Assembly: GCA_038248955.1 (NCBI GenBank) | Contig: JBBRWW010000074.1 | Location: 1-13,676 of the forward strand | Length of the DNA stretch: 13,676 bases | Direction of reading: 5' to 3' | Source of the DNA: Lysobacter_K sp038248955 | GTDB lineage: Bacteria; Pseudomonadota; Gammaproteobacteria; Xanthomonadales; Xanthomonadaceae | Shown: positions 1 through 8,074 of the stretch, piece after piece | Numbering within the stretch: the stretch's first letter is position 1 | Layout of the letters: every line of letters begins with the position of its first letter | Notes under the pieces: generated by a model | Database searches by the model: none | Told to the model about the DNA's origin: nothing | The model's input: only the letters and a program-made list of their open reading frames with translations | Made by a program: the position numbers and the translations under genes

Positions 1-966
1 CCGGAACACCCGCTTGCCGGTGAGCTTGAACGACGCCACCTGGATCATCACCGACAGCGTTTCGATCACGAAGATGCCGCCCATGATCACCAGCACCAGC
101 TCCTGGCGCACGATCACCGCGACCGTGCCGAGCACCGCGCCCAGCGCCAGCGCGCCGATGTCGCCCATGAACACCATCGCCGGGTAGGTGTTGAACCACA
201 GGAAGCCCAGGCCCGCGCCGGCGATCGCCGCGCAGATGATCACCAGCTCACCGGCGCCAGGCACGCGCGGGATCTGCAGGTATTCGGCGAAGACCGCGTT
301 GCCCGAGGCATACGCGAACACGCCCAAGGCGCAGGAAACCAGCACTGTCGGCATGATCGCCAGGCCATCGAGGCCGTCGGTGAGGTTGACCGCGTTGGAG
401 AAGCCGACGATCCAGAAGTACGCCACCACGACCAGCCCGGCGCCCAGCGGCAGCGCGAGGGTCTTGAACATCGGCACGTAGAACGTCGTCGTGGCGACGA
501 CGTTGGGATCGGCGGTCAGGTACAGGAACAACCCGGCAGCCAGTCCGCAGACCGACTGCAGCAGGTACTTCCAGCGCGACTTCATGCCGTTGGGATCGCG
601 CTTGACGATCTTCAGCCAGTCGTCGTACCAGCCGATCGCGCCGAACGCGACCATCACCGCCAGCACCAGCCAGACATATTTGTTGCGCAGGTCGCCCCAC
701 AGCAGCACCGAGGCGAGCACGGTCAGCAGGATCAGTGCGCCGCCCATGGTCGGGGTGCCGGCCTTGGAAAAATGCGTCTGCGGGCCGTCCTGGCGGATCG
801 GCTGGCCGCCCTTGTACTGGGCGAGGCGGCGGATCATCGCCGGCCCCCACCACAGCGACAGCGCCAGCGCGGTAAGCGCGCTGAGGATGCCGCGAAACGT
901 CAGGTAGCCGAACAGGCTGAAGGCGCCCTGCAGTTGTTCCAGCCAGCGGGTGAGCTCAAGCAGCAT
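1..966 (-). CDS. mraY: MraY, phospho-N-acetylmuramoyl-pentapeptide transferase (3' end off window)
   Basis: MraY is a polytopic inner-membrane enzyme that moves phospho-MurNAc-pentapeptide from UDP onto undecaprenyl phosphate, giving lipid I. I translated the open frame by hand: 322 codons run exactly to base 1, and the family is about 360 residues, so roughly 40 C-terminal residues, including the usual HHH motif, lie outside. Visible family motifs are KAGTPTMGG (68-76), the DD pair at 115-116, NAVNLTDGLDGL (191-202) and FMGDIGALALG (266-276). D115, D116 and D269 match the E. coli catalytic aspartates. Several long hydrophobic segments are present. The ATG at 966 lies inside the end of murF (11-bp overlap) and has AGGGA six bases upstream (973-977), which supports this start. 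It is the last visible gene of the dcw operon. Identity is near certain. Confidence 0.97.
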   Translation of the reverse strand, partial: MLLELTRWLEQLQGAFSLFGYLTFRGILSALTALALSLWWGPAMIRRLAQYKGGQPIRQDGPQTHFSKAGTPTMGGALILLTVLASVLLWGDLRNKYVWLVLAVMVAFGAIGWYDDWLKIVKRDPNGMKSRWKYLLQSVCGLAAGLFLYLTADPNVVATTTFYVPMFKTLALPLGAGLVVVAYFWIVGFSNAVNLTDGLDGLAIMPTVLVSCALGVFAYASGNAVFAEYLQIPRVPGAGELVIICAAIAGAGLGFLWFNTYPAMVFMGDIGALALGAVLGTVAVIVRQELVLVIMGGIFVIETLSVMIQVASFKLTGKRVFR

Positions 967-2440
967 CGGTTTTCCCTGGATTCGAGGCGAGCGTTGTATC
1001 GGCAAGCAGCGCCGTGACGATCCGGTCCATGGCGCTGCCGCGGGACCCCTTGACCAGCACGCGCACGGCGGCAGCGGGCGCTCCGGGCGTGGCGGCATCC
1101 GCATTGGTCGGCGTCAGGGTCGACTGCTCTCCCGCGGCGACGCGCAGGTCCGCCGCGAGTGCGTCGGCCAGCGCGTCGTGGCTGGAGAACACCCGGGCGC
1201 CGTCGCCGAACGCCTCGGCCGCGTGCGCACTCAGCTCGCCCAAGGTGTACAGCCGCGCGATGCCCGCGGCCCTGGCGCGACGGCCGGCCTCGGCGTGCAT
1301 CGCGGCGGCGTCGTCGCCGAGTTCGCGCATGTCGCCGAGCACCAGCCAACCTTGCCCGTGATGGCCACCGCGCGCGAGGTCGGCGAGGGTATCGATCGCG
1401 GCGGCCAGCGAGCCGGGGTTGGCGTTGTAGCTGTCGTCGATCAGCAGCCCGCCATGGGCAACGGCATGCGTGGCCAATCGGCCCGACACCGCCCGCGCGG
1501 CACTGAGGCCCGCGGCGATCACGTCCAGCGACACACCCAGTGCCGATGCCAGTGACGCAGCGGCGAGCGCATTGCGGACGCTGTGGCGACCCGGCATCGC
1601 GAGCGTGATGGTAGCCTCCCCGGCCGGCGTCACCAGCAGGAAACGCGAGCCGCCGGCGACAGGCTGGATCGCCCGCGCGGTCACCTCGGCGCTGGCGTCC
1701 AGGCCGAAACGGATCAGCTTGCGGCCATGCGCGCGCTCGGCGAAGTACGGCGCGAACGCATCGTCGGCGTTGATCACCGCGACGCCGTCGGGCGGCAGCG
1801 CGTCGTAGACCGCCGCCTTGGTGTCGGCAATGCCGAGCAGGCTGCCCATGCGTTCCAGGTGTGCAGGCGCGACGTTGTTGACGAGCGCCACGTCGGGGCG
1901 CGCGATCGCGGTGAGGTACGCGATATCGCCGGGCTTGCCCGCACCCATTTCGTACACCGCGAATTCCGCCGCGTCGGGCGCATCGAGCACTGCCAACGGC
2001 AGCCCGATCTCGTTGTTGCGGTTGCCCGGGTTGGCATACACGGTCGTGCCCGCGTGGTGCGTGGCGCGCTCGAGGATCGCCAGCAGCAGCGCCTTGACGC
2101 TGGTCTTGCCGTTGCTGCCGGTAATCGCCACGACCCGCGTCTGGCGCTCGCGCTGCAGCGCCGCGGCAAGATCCGCCAGCGCGCGCTCGGTGTCGGCGAC
2201 CACGACCTGCGGCAGGTCGACTGCGACCACGCGCGATACCAGCGCCGCCGCAACGAGGCCTGCGACCGCATCGAGATGCTCATGGGCATCGAAGCGCGCG
2301 CCCTTTAGCGCGACGAACAACGACCTTGTGCCGCCTGGCAGCGAACGGCTGTCGGTGGCGACGGCATCCACGACCACGTCCGCGCCGTGCAGGCGGCCGG
2401 CGGTCATGCGCGCGATCTCGGAAAGAAGCAATGGCCTCAT
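956..2440 (-). CDS. murF: MurF, UDP-MurNAc-tripeptide--D-Ala-D-Ala ligase
   Basis: MurF is the cytoplasmic ATP-dependent ligase that adds D-Ala-D-Ala to UDP-MurNAc-tripeptide, making the pentapeptide used by MraY. The 494-residue product shows the Mur ligase layout: an N-terminal substrate domain (about 1-100), the ATP-binding domain with P-loop GSNGKT (108-113, K112), EMGAG near 166, and a C-terminal domain with DDSYNANPGS and LGDMRELGD. Typical MurF proteins are about 450 residues. The excess is mostly an Ala/Thr/Pro-rich stretch near 430-458, before VLVKGSRG, plus a short tail. The ATG at 2440 overlaps the murE stop (ATGA) and has a strong GGGGGAG five bases upstream (2446-2452). Its 3' end overlaps mraY by 11 bp. 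Confidence 0.97.
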   Translation of the reverse strand: MRPLLLSEIARMTAGRLHGADVVVDAVATDSRSLPGGTRSLFVALKGARFDAHEHLDAVAGLVAAALVSRVVAVDLPQVVVADTERALADLAAALQRERQTRVVAITGSNGKTSVKALLLAILERATHHAGTTVYANPGNRNNEIGLPLAVLDAPDAAEFAVYEMGAGKPGDIAYLTAIARPDVALVNNVAPAHLERMGSLLGIADTKAAVYDALPPDGVAVINADDAFAPYFAERAHGRKLIRFGLDASAEVTARAIQPVAGGSRFLLVTPAGEATITLAMPGRHSVRNALAAASLASALGVSLDVIAAGLSAARAVSGRLATHAVAHGGLLIDDSYNANPGSLAAAIDTLADLARGGHHGQGWLVLGDMRELGDDAAAMHAEAGRRARAAGIARLYTLGELSAHAAEAFGDGARVFSSHDALADALAADLRVAAGEQSTLTPTNADAATPGAPAAAVRVLVKGSRGSAMDRIVTALLADTTLASNPGKTDAA

Positions 2441-3960
2441 GGCCGCTCCCCCGGGCTGGTCGCTTGCGAAACCTGCGCGGCGGCGGATGCAGCCCTCGCC
2501 TCAAGCTGGGAGCGCGCGACCTGCGTGTCGTCAAATGCATATTGGACCCCGTCGATCTCCTGGTAGGGCTCGTGGCCCTTGCCTGCGATCAGGACGATGT
2601 CGTGGACGCCGGCCTCGCCCACCGCGAGGGCGATCGCCGCGGCGCGATCGCGCTGCACGACTACCCGCGTCGGATCGACGAAGCCGGCCAGGATGTCGGC
2701 CACGATGGCATCGCCATTTTCAGCGCGGGGATTGTCGTCGGTGACGATCACCCGGTCGGCAAGGGCCTCGGTGATGGCGGCCATCTGCGCCCGTTTGCCG
2801 GTGTCGCGCTCCCCGCCGCACCCGAATACACAGACCAGCCGTCCCCCCGCGTGCGCCCGCAGCGACGCCAGCGCCTGCTGCAGCGCGTCGGGCGTATGCG
2901 CGTAGTCGATCACCACCAGCGGCGCGGAGCCGTCGCCGCCGAGGCGGTTCATGCGGCCGTGCACCGGCTGCAGCCGCGACAGTGTCGACGCGACCTCCGC
3001 CGGCGCATCGCCGAGCGCGAGCAGCGCGCCGGCGACGGCGAGCAGGTTGTCGACGTTGAAGCGGCCCAGCAACGGGGAGTGCACCGGCCAGGCATCGCCG
3101 CCGACGGCGAGATCGAAGCGCAGGCCAGTGCTGTCGAGCGTCAGTGCCTCGGCGCGCAGCATGGCGCCGGGCTCGCCGCGCGAGCTCAGGCCGATCGCGC
3201 GTACCGTCGCCGGCAGCGCCGCAAGCAGCGAACGGCCGTAGTCGTCATCGAGGTTGATCGCCGCGGCGCGCAGCCCGGGCCACGCGAACAGCGCAGCCTT
3301 GGCGGCACCGTAGCTGGCCATGTCGCCGTGGTAGTCGAGGTGGTCGCGCGTGAGGTTGGTGAACAGCGCCACGTCGAAATGCACGCCGTCGACGCGGCCC
3401 TGCTCCAGCGCGTGCGAGCTGACTTCCATCGCCACCGATTGCGCACCGGCATCGCGGAGTTCGGCGAGCAGGGCGTGCAGGCGCAGCACCAGTGGCGTCG
3501 TGAAACCGGTCGGCACGACCTGGCCATGCAACCCCGCGCCGAGCGTGCCGATGCTGCCGCAGCGCACGCCACGCAGGCTCCACGCCTGCGCCAGCAGTTG
3601 CACGATCGAAGTCTTGCCATTGGTGCCGGTCACCCCGACCACGGTCATCGATTCGCTGGCGTGGCCGTGGAAGCGGTCGCCCAGTTCGCCCAGGCGCGCG
3701 CGCAGGTGCGGCACCGCGACCGCGTCGCTCGGCGCGGGCGCATCGACCGGCGCCGGGGGCTCGAACAGGATCGCGCTGGCGCCGGCGGCGCGCGCCTGGG
3801 ACACGAACTTGAGACCATGCACACCGAATCCCTCGATCGCCACGAACGCATCGCCAGCGCGGATCTCGCGGCTGTCCTGCACCAGCCCGCTGATCACCAG
3901 GTCGTGCGGAATGCCCGCCACGTCGGGCAGCAACTCCGCCAGCGCCATCGCGCGACTCAC
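2437..3960 (-). CDS. murE: MurE, UDP-MurNAc-L-Ala-D-Glu--meso-diaminopimelate ligase
   Basis: MurE is the cytoplasmic ligase that adds the third stem-peptide residue. The 507-residue protein has the P-loop GTNGKT (112-117, K116), the TNLTRDHLDYHGDM block (201-214) followed by K221, which fits the carbamylated lysine of the family, and HGRM at 334-337. The DNPR motif at 409-412 is the known marker for meso-diaminopimelate rather than lysine, so a Gram-negative type peptidoglycan is implied. The start used is a GTG at 3960 that overlaps the ftsI stop (GTGA). An in-frame ATG at 3948, four codons later, is the alternative, and neither has a strong ribosome binding site. The stop overlaps the murF ATG, so the ligases are translationally coupled in pathway order. 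Confidence 0.97.
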   Translation of the reverse strand: MSRAMALAELLPDVAGIPHDLVISGLVQDSREIRAGDAFVAIEGFGVHGLKFVSQARAAGASAILFEPPAPVDAPAPSDAVAVPHLRARLGELGDRFHGHASESMTVVGVTGTNGKTSIVQLLAQAWSLRGVRCGSIGTLGAGLHGQVVPTGFTTPLVLRLHALLAELRDAGAQSVAMEVSSHALEQGRVDGVHFDVALFTNLTRDHLDYHGDMASYGAAKAALFAWPGLRAAAINLDDDYGRSLLAALPATVRAIGLSSRGEPGAMLRAEALTLDSTGLRFDLAVGGDAWPVHSPLLGRFNVDNLLAVAGALLALGDAPAEVASTLSRLQPVHGRMNRLGGDGSAPLVVIDYAHTPDALQQALASLRAHAGGRLVCVFGCGGERDTGKRAQMAAITEALADRVIVTDDNPRAENGDAIVADILAGFVDPTRVVVQRDRAAAIALAVGEAGVHDIVLIAGKGHEPYQEIDGVQYAFDDTQVARSQLEARAASAAAQVSQATSPGERP

Positions 3961-5888
3961 GGGGCACCACCAGTGAGCGGCGTCGGCAGCGGCAGGACCG
4001 CGGTGGCGGCGCTGACGGACGGCAGCACCGGCCCGCCCTGGCCCGGCTTGCCGCCATTGGCCTTGCTGCGCGTGGCTTCGGCCTCGGCCTGCGCCGCCAG
4101 CCAGGTATCGATGTCGTCCGGGGCGACATCCATGAGGCGCAACGCGCCTTCCATGACGTTCTTGAACACCGGCGCCGACACCAGTCCGCCGTAGTAGCCC
4201 TTGCTCGGGTCCGGATCGTTGACGACCACCACCATCGAGAAGCGCGGGTTGTCCACCGGCACCACCCCGGCGAAGAACGAGACGTAACGGCGGGAATAGC
4301 CGCCGCTGTCGCTGAACTTGCGCGCGGTGCCGGTCTTGCCGGCGACGTGGTAGCCCAGGATCGCGCCTTGGGTGGCGGTGCCGCCCGGCTCGGTCACGGT
4401 CTGCATCATCTTGATCACTTCACGCGCGATCACCGGGTCCAGCACCTGCCTGGCCTCGTTGCGCTCGCCCTTGACGAACGTCGGCGCAATCAATTTCCCG
4501 CCGTTGCCGAACGCCGCATACGCCTGGGCGATCTGCAACGGCGTCGCCGACAGTCCATAACCATAGGACATGGTCTGCTTGGTGGTGCCACTCCATCCCG
4601 AGGGCGACGCGAGCATGCCCGGCGATTCGCCGGGGAAGCCGCTGCCGGGCCGGACGCCGTAGCCGAACTTGCGCAGGAAATCGTAATAGCCCTGGTTGGA
4701 GAGCCTGGCGACGATCTTGGCGGCGCCCACGTTGGAGCTCTTGGTGATCACCCCGGTGGTATCGAGCACGCCGTAATTGCGGTGATCGGTGGTGCGATAG
4801 CGGCCGTTTGGGGTCCAGCCGGGGTTGGTGTCAAAGCGGGTCGTCGGCGTGATCACCCCGGCTTCCAGCGCCGCGGCCACGGTCAGCGGCTTCATCGTTG
4901 AACCCGGTTCGATCACGTCGGTGACCGCGCGATTGCGGTGGGTATCGGGATTGCCCATGCCGACCGCGTTGGGGTTGTAGGTGGGCAGGTTCGCCATCGC
5001 CAGCACCTCGCCGGTGGCAACGTCCAGCACCACCGCCGAACCGCTGCTCGCGCCGGTGCGCAGCAGCGTGTTGCGCAGCTCGCGGTAGGCCAGGAACTGG
5101 ATGCGCCGGTCGATGGTCAGCGTCAGCTGCTGGCCCGGCTCCGCGGCCTTGACCAGGTCGACGCTTTCCACCACTCGGCCCTGGCCGTCGCGGATCACGC
5201 GTTTGGAGCCAGGCTTGCCGCGCAGCCAGTCGTCGAACGCCAACTCGATGCCTTCCTGGCCGCGGTCGTCGATGTTGGTGAAGCCCAGGATGTGCGCGAT
5301 CGCCTCGCCCTGAGGGTAGAAGCGGCGGTACTCGCGCTGCGAAAACACGCCCGGGATGTTGTGGGCGAGGATCCTGCGCGCCTGGTCGGGATTGATGCGC
5401 CGCTGCAGGTACATGAACTCCTTGCCCGAGCGCTGCCCCAGCTTGTGCTCCAGATAGTTGGCCGGCACTCCGAGCGCCTCCGCCAGCTCCGGGATGCGCG
5501 CGGGATGCTTGAGCAGTTCCTTCGGGTTGCCCCACACCGATTCGACCGGGGTCGAGACGGCCAGCGGCTCGCCGTTGCGGTCGGTGATCATGCCCCGCGA
5601 AGCCGCGATCGGGATTTCCCGCAGCGAGCGCGCATCACCCTGTTGCAGGTAAAAGTGGTTGTTGTAGACCTGCACGTCGAACGCGCGTCCGACCAGCGCG
5701 GCGGCGCACAGCGCGAGCACCCCGCCGACCAGGAACATCCGGTTGCGCAGGTTGAACCGCGCGCGGCCGCGCGGGCCGCCGGAATCGCGTCCAAACAACG
5801 CCTTGAGCGACAGCCTGCCCGCGGGCTGGCCCTGGCCCGTGCGGCTGCGGGCGCCGCCATCGCGCGAGGCCCCGATGCGCTCCGTCAT
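3957..5888 (-). CDS. ftsI: FtsI/PBP3, septal peptidoglycan D,D-transpeptidase
   Basis: FtsI is the class B penicillin-binding protein that cross-links septal peptidoglycan with FtsW. The 643-residue product has a Gly/Arg-rich cytoplasmic N-terminus (about 1-48), one membrane anchor (about 51-68), the non-catalytic pedestal region (about 80-240), and the transpeptidase domain with all three active-site motifs: STMK at 330-333 (S330 nucleophile), SSN at 384-386 and KTGT at 518-521. It is longer than E. coli FtsI (588 residues), mainly through the N-terminal extension and a Pro/Gly/Ala-rich tail after about 605. The ATG at 5888 has GGAG eight bases upstream (5897-5900). It follows ftsL by 37 bp, the only real gap in the visible operon, and its stop overlaps the murE start. 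Confidence 0.97.
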   Translation of the reverse strand: MTERIGASRDGGARSRTGQGQPAGRLSLKALFGRDSGGPRGRARFNLRNRMFLVGGVLALCAAALVGRAFDVQVYNNHFYLQQGDARSLREIPIAASRGMITDRNGEPLAVSTPVESVWGNPKELLKHPARIPELAEALGVPANYLEHKLGQRSGKEFMYLQRRINPDQARRILAHNIPGVFSQREYRRFYPQGEAIAHILGFTNIDDRGQEGIELAFDDWLRGKPGSKRVIRDGQGRVVESVDLVKAAEPGQQLTLTIDRRIQFLAYRELRNTLLRTGASSGSAVVLDVATGEVLAMANLPTYNPNAVGMGNPDTHRNRAVTDVIEPGSTMKPLTVAAALEAGVITPTTRFDTNPGWTPNGRYRTTDHRNYGVLDTTGVITKSSNVGAAKIVARLSNQGYYDFLRKFGYGVRPGSGFPGESPGMLASPSGWSGTTKQTMSYGYGLSATPLQIAQAYAAFGNGGKLIAPTFVKGERNEARQVLDPVIAREVIKMMQTVTEPGGTATQGAILGYHVAGKTGTARKFSDSGGYSRRYVSFFAGVVPVDNPRFSMVVVVNDPDPSKGYYGGLVSAPVFKNVMEGALRLMDVAPDDIDTWLAAQAEAEATRSKANGGKPGQGGPVLPSVSAATAVLPLPTPLTGGAP

Positions 5889-5925
5889 GGCGCGCGCTCC
5901 ATGGCCACCGGGCGGCTGAATACGC

Positions 5926-6192
5926 TCATGGCCGGATCACCACGATCTCGGCGCCTTCCGGAAACTTCATGCCCAGCCGGTCGCGGGCGACCTGGTCGAT
6001 GCGATTGCTCTCGGCCCAGGTCGCCTGCTCCAGCTGCAGGCGGCCGAATTCGATGTTCAACTCGTCGCGCGCCTTCTCCAGCCGGTTGGCCTGCACGAAC
6101 AGCTGCCGGTGCTCGTGGCGGGCATAGACGACGGCAAGCGCCGAAACGACGTTGGCAAGCACCAGCACGACCAGCAGAAGGCGCGCGTTCAT
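5926..6192 (-). CDS. ftsL: FtsL, cell division protein
   Basis: This small 88-residue bitopic protein has a hydrophobic segment at about residues 4-22, followed by a heptad-like periplasmic stretch (about 25-62) able to form a coiled coil and a short C-terminal end. That architecture, and its position between rsmH and ftsI, is diagnostic for FtsL, since the sequence itself is weakly conserved across bacteria. FtsL joins FtsB and FtsQ and activates the FtsWI septal synthase. The ATG at 6192 overlaps the rsmH stop (ATGA) and has GAGG four bases upstream (6197-6200). The cytoplasmic part before the membrane segment is only about three residues, much shorter than in E. coli FtsL. Confidence 0.9.
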   Translation of the reverse strand: MNARLLLVVLVLANVVSALAVVYARHEHRQLFVQANRLEKARDELNIEFGRLQLEQATWAESNRIDQVARDRLGMKFPEGAEIVVIRP

Positions 6193-7163
6193 GCGGCCTC
6201 GGCGACGGCAAGTTTTTCGGCGACGCGCAACACCGCGCTGCGGGCGCGCGGATTGACGCCGGTTTCGTCGAAGTCCGCCTTCCGCGCGCCGCCGATCGCC
6301 TGTAATTCCGGCACGAATTGATGGGCATCCGGGAAGCGCCGGTTGGCCGCCGGCGCCTTGGCGTGGCGGGCGATGAACTGCTTGACGATGCGGTCCTCGA
6401 GCGAATGGAAGCTGATCACCACCAACCGTCCGCCCGGCTTGAGGCTCAGCAAGGCCGCATCCAGCCCGGCTTCGAGGTCGGCCAGTTCGCGGTTGATGAA
6501 GATGCGGATCGCCTGGAAGCTGCGCGTGGCGGGATGGATCCTGCTCTTGTCGCTACCAGGCTTGCCGCGCGGCATCACCGAGGCGATCAGTTCGGCCAGT
6601 TGCGCGGTACGCGTCAGTGGCTGCTCCTCGCGTCGCGCCACGATCGTGCGCGCGATCCGGCGGCTGAGCTTTTCCTCGCCGTAGGTCCACAGCACGTCGG
6701 CGATCTCCGGCTCCGGTGCGGCCGCCAGCCACTGCGCGGCACTCTCGCCGGCGTCGGGATCCATGCGCATGTCCAGCGGCCCGTCCTTGCCGAAACTGAA
6801 ACCACGTTCGGCGACATCCAGCTGCGGCGACGACACGCCCAGGTCCAGCAGCACGCCATCGAGGCCGGCGGTCGTTGCCTCCCACTGGGCCAGCTGCGCG
6901 AAGCTCCCGCGCCGGATCGCCACGCGCGCGTCGCCACCAAACTCGTGTTCGGCCACCGCGATCGCGTCGGGATCCTTGTCCATCAGCAGCAACCGGCCTC
7001 CCGGGCCCAGTCGTTCCAACACCCCGCGCGCATGCCCGCCGCGCCCGAACGTGCCATCGAGGTAGGTACCGTTCCCGTCAACGCGCAGCCCCTCCAGGGC
7101 CTGCGCATACATGACGGGAAGGTGGCCGGCCGGCGCGATGCGCCCCATGCCACCGCCCGTCAT
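6189..7163 (-). CDS. rsmH: RsmH (MraW), 16S rRNA (cytosine1402-N4)-methyltransferase
   Basis: RsmH is an S-adenosylmethionine-dependent methyltransferase that makes N4-methyl-C1402 in the ribosomal P-site region of 16S rRNA. The 324-residue protein is close to the usual family length (about 310-315). It shows the family SAM-binding block DGTFGRGGHA (36-45), MDKDPDA (61-67), DLGVSSPQLD (107-116) and, near the C-terminus, GGRLVVISFHSLEDRIVK. The ATG at 7163 overlaps the mraZ stop (ATGA), which argues for translational coupling; no strong Shine-Dalgarno is visible. A second in-frame ATG five codons downstream (7148) is possible. It is the second gene of the dcw operon, its usual place. Confidence 0.97.
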   Translation of the reverse strand: MTGGGMGRIAPAGHLPVMYAQALEGLRVDGNGTYLDGTFGRGGHARGVLERLGPGGRLLLMDKDPDAIAVAEHEFGGDARVAIRRGSFAQLAQWEATTAGLDGVLLDLGVSSPQLDVAERGFSFGKDGPLDMRMDPDAGESAAQWLAAAPEPEIADVLWTYGEEKLSRRIARTIVARREEQPLTRTAQLAELIASVMPRGKPGSDKSRIHPATRSFQAIRIFINRELADLEAGLDAALLSLKPGGRLVVISFHSLEDRIVKQFIARHAKAPAANRRFPDAHQFVPELQAIGGARKADFDETGVNPRARSAVLRVAEKLAVAEAA

Positions 7164-7606
7164 AGCTGCAGATCGAGCAGTTCGGCGCTCAGATCGTCGT
7201 CAGAGATGGTCTGACGGATCTGGGCGTGATGCGCCTGCTCGCTCCACAACTCGAATTTCTCGCCCATGCCCAGCAGGACGGCCTTCTTCTCGATCCCGAT
7301 CGCGGCGCGATGGCTGGCAGGGATGCTGATGCGGCCGTTGCCATCGAGTTCGACGAACGAGGCCGCGCCGACCAGTTTCAACTGCATGCTGCGATTGACG
7401 CGCTTCACCTTCGGCAGGGCATTGACCTGATCGCGCACGCGCTCCCAGACCTCCTGTGGATACAGGTACAGGGAGCCGGATTCGAACGGGTTGTAGGTGA
7501 CCACCAGGCGATTGCCGCATTCACGCGCGACCGCGTCGCGGTAAGCGGTAGGCACCGCCATCCGTCCCTTGTCGTCGATCGTGATGGCGGTTTCGCCTTG
7601 GAACAT
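7160..7606 (-). CDS. mraZ: MraZ, dcw-cluster transcriptional regulator
   Basis: MraZ is a DNA-binding protein with two tandem AbrB/SpoVT-like half-domains. The 148-residue product has the two family signatures DDKGRMAVP (11-19) and DGNGRISIP (88-96). In E. coli, MraZ forms an oligomeric ring and represses its own operon by binding spaced TGGGN repeats upstream. Matching spaced repeats are visible here at 7657-7691. It is the first gene of the operon, with a consensus-like promoter about 80-110 bp upstream and an untranslated leader of about 75 bases. The ribosome binding site before the ATG at 7606 is modest: AGG seven bases upstream and a GGG too close to count. Confidence 0.97.
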   Translation of the reverse strand: MFQGETAITIDDKGRMAVPTAYRDAVARECGNRLVVTYNPFESGSLYLYPQEVWERVRDQVNALPKVKRVNRSMQLKLVGAASFVELDGNGRISIPASHRAAIGIEKKAVLLGMGEKFELWSEQAHHAQIRQTISDDDLSAELLDLQL

Positions 7607-7656
7607 GGCCCTGCCTGGGTGCGTGCCACCTCTGTACGGGTGACTTGGCTACAGAA

Positions 7657-7691
7657 AACCACAAAAACCCCGGTTTTCCCTCTGATGCCCA
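7657..7691 (-). promoter_or_regulatory. Predicted MraZ operator: direct repeats with a 10-bp period
   Basis: On the minus strand, five-base boxes TGGGC (7687-7691), AGGGA (7677-7681), GGGGT (7667-7671) and a weaker TGGTT (7657-7661) follow one another with exactly five bases between each. This is the layout known for E. coli MraZ (three TGGGN boxes with N5 spacers). Only the first box is a full TGGGN; the second and third keep the GGG core and the fourth only GG. The array starts at the edge of the -10 element and covers the predicted transcription start, so binding should block initiation. Function is inferred from layout. Confidence 0.7.
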
Positions 7692-7719
7692 CCTTAGGCA
7701 CCGTCCACAGGCTTGTCAA
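7691..7719 (-). promoter_or_regulatory. Predicted sigma-70 promoter of the mraZ-dcw operon
   Basis: Read on the minus strand there is a perfect -35 hexamer TTGACA (7714-7719), exactly 17 bases of spacer, and a -10-like TAAGGT (7691-7696). The predicted transcription start is near 7684, about 78 bases upstream of the mraZ ATG. It sits in a stretch less GC-rich than its surroundings. The -10 match is imperfect (4 of 6 to TATAAT), but the -35, spacing and location make it the best promoter in the window. Confidence 0.75.
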
Positions 7720-7984
7720 CAACTGGATTTGGACAATTTCACCAAGTACATCAACAGCTTGCGACGAACTTCAGAGTCTGGTTCAAGACTTATCCACTAG
7801 CTGTTGTTTAGTCTCATATTTTGAGATTCCGGCCAGAGCGGCTGTCGGAACCGATGCCGGGACTTCCCGTGCGCCAACGCGCCTGCTGCGCCGCACCAAT
7901 GCGCAACGCATCACGGTTTTCGGTGCCCGGACGCGCAACACGCGACCCATATGGTCGCAGCCGCGCACCTCCGGCCGCTGATGG

Positions 7985-8001
7985 CCCCTTTAGCAAAGGG
8001 G
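7985..8001. repeat. Small perfect hairpin, 7-bp stem
   Basis: CCCCTTT (7985-7991) and AAAGGGG (7995-8001) are perfectly complementary around a three-base loop AGC. There is no T-run beyond either arm, so it is not a classical intrinsic terminator. It lies 40 bp from a larger palindrome and may belong to the same intergenic element. Confidence 0.6.
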
Positions 8002-8040
8002 GCGCCGACAGCGGCGGGGAATTGGAGGCACCAGCCAGGG

Positions 8041-8073
8041 TCCAGAATTTTGCGCTTCATCCAAAATTCTGGA
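8041..8073. repeat. Perfect 12-bp inverted repeat between rnpB and mraZ
   Basis: TCCAGAATTTTG (8041-8052) and CAAAATTCTGGA (8062-8073) are exact reverse complements separated by nine bases. The arms are notably AT-rich for this genome. No U-rich tail follows in the direction of rnpB transcription. It could be an rnpB 3'-processing or termination structure, or a copy of a dispersed palindromic intergenic repeat. Confidence 0.75.
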
Positions 8074-8074
8074 G

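Noticed and set aside
2326..4194. Long plus-strand open frame (over 600 codons) opposite murF, murE and ftsI
   Set aside because: It lies antisense to well-identified genes; the translation is Arg/Gln/His-rich with no recognisable domain. Such frames are normal in high-GC DNA.
7783..7968. Minus-strand 61-codon open frame between rnpB and mraZ
   Set aside because: No ribosome binding site, no hydrophobic or domain features, Arg-rich composition. It could be part of a leader but is not supported as a gene.
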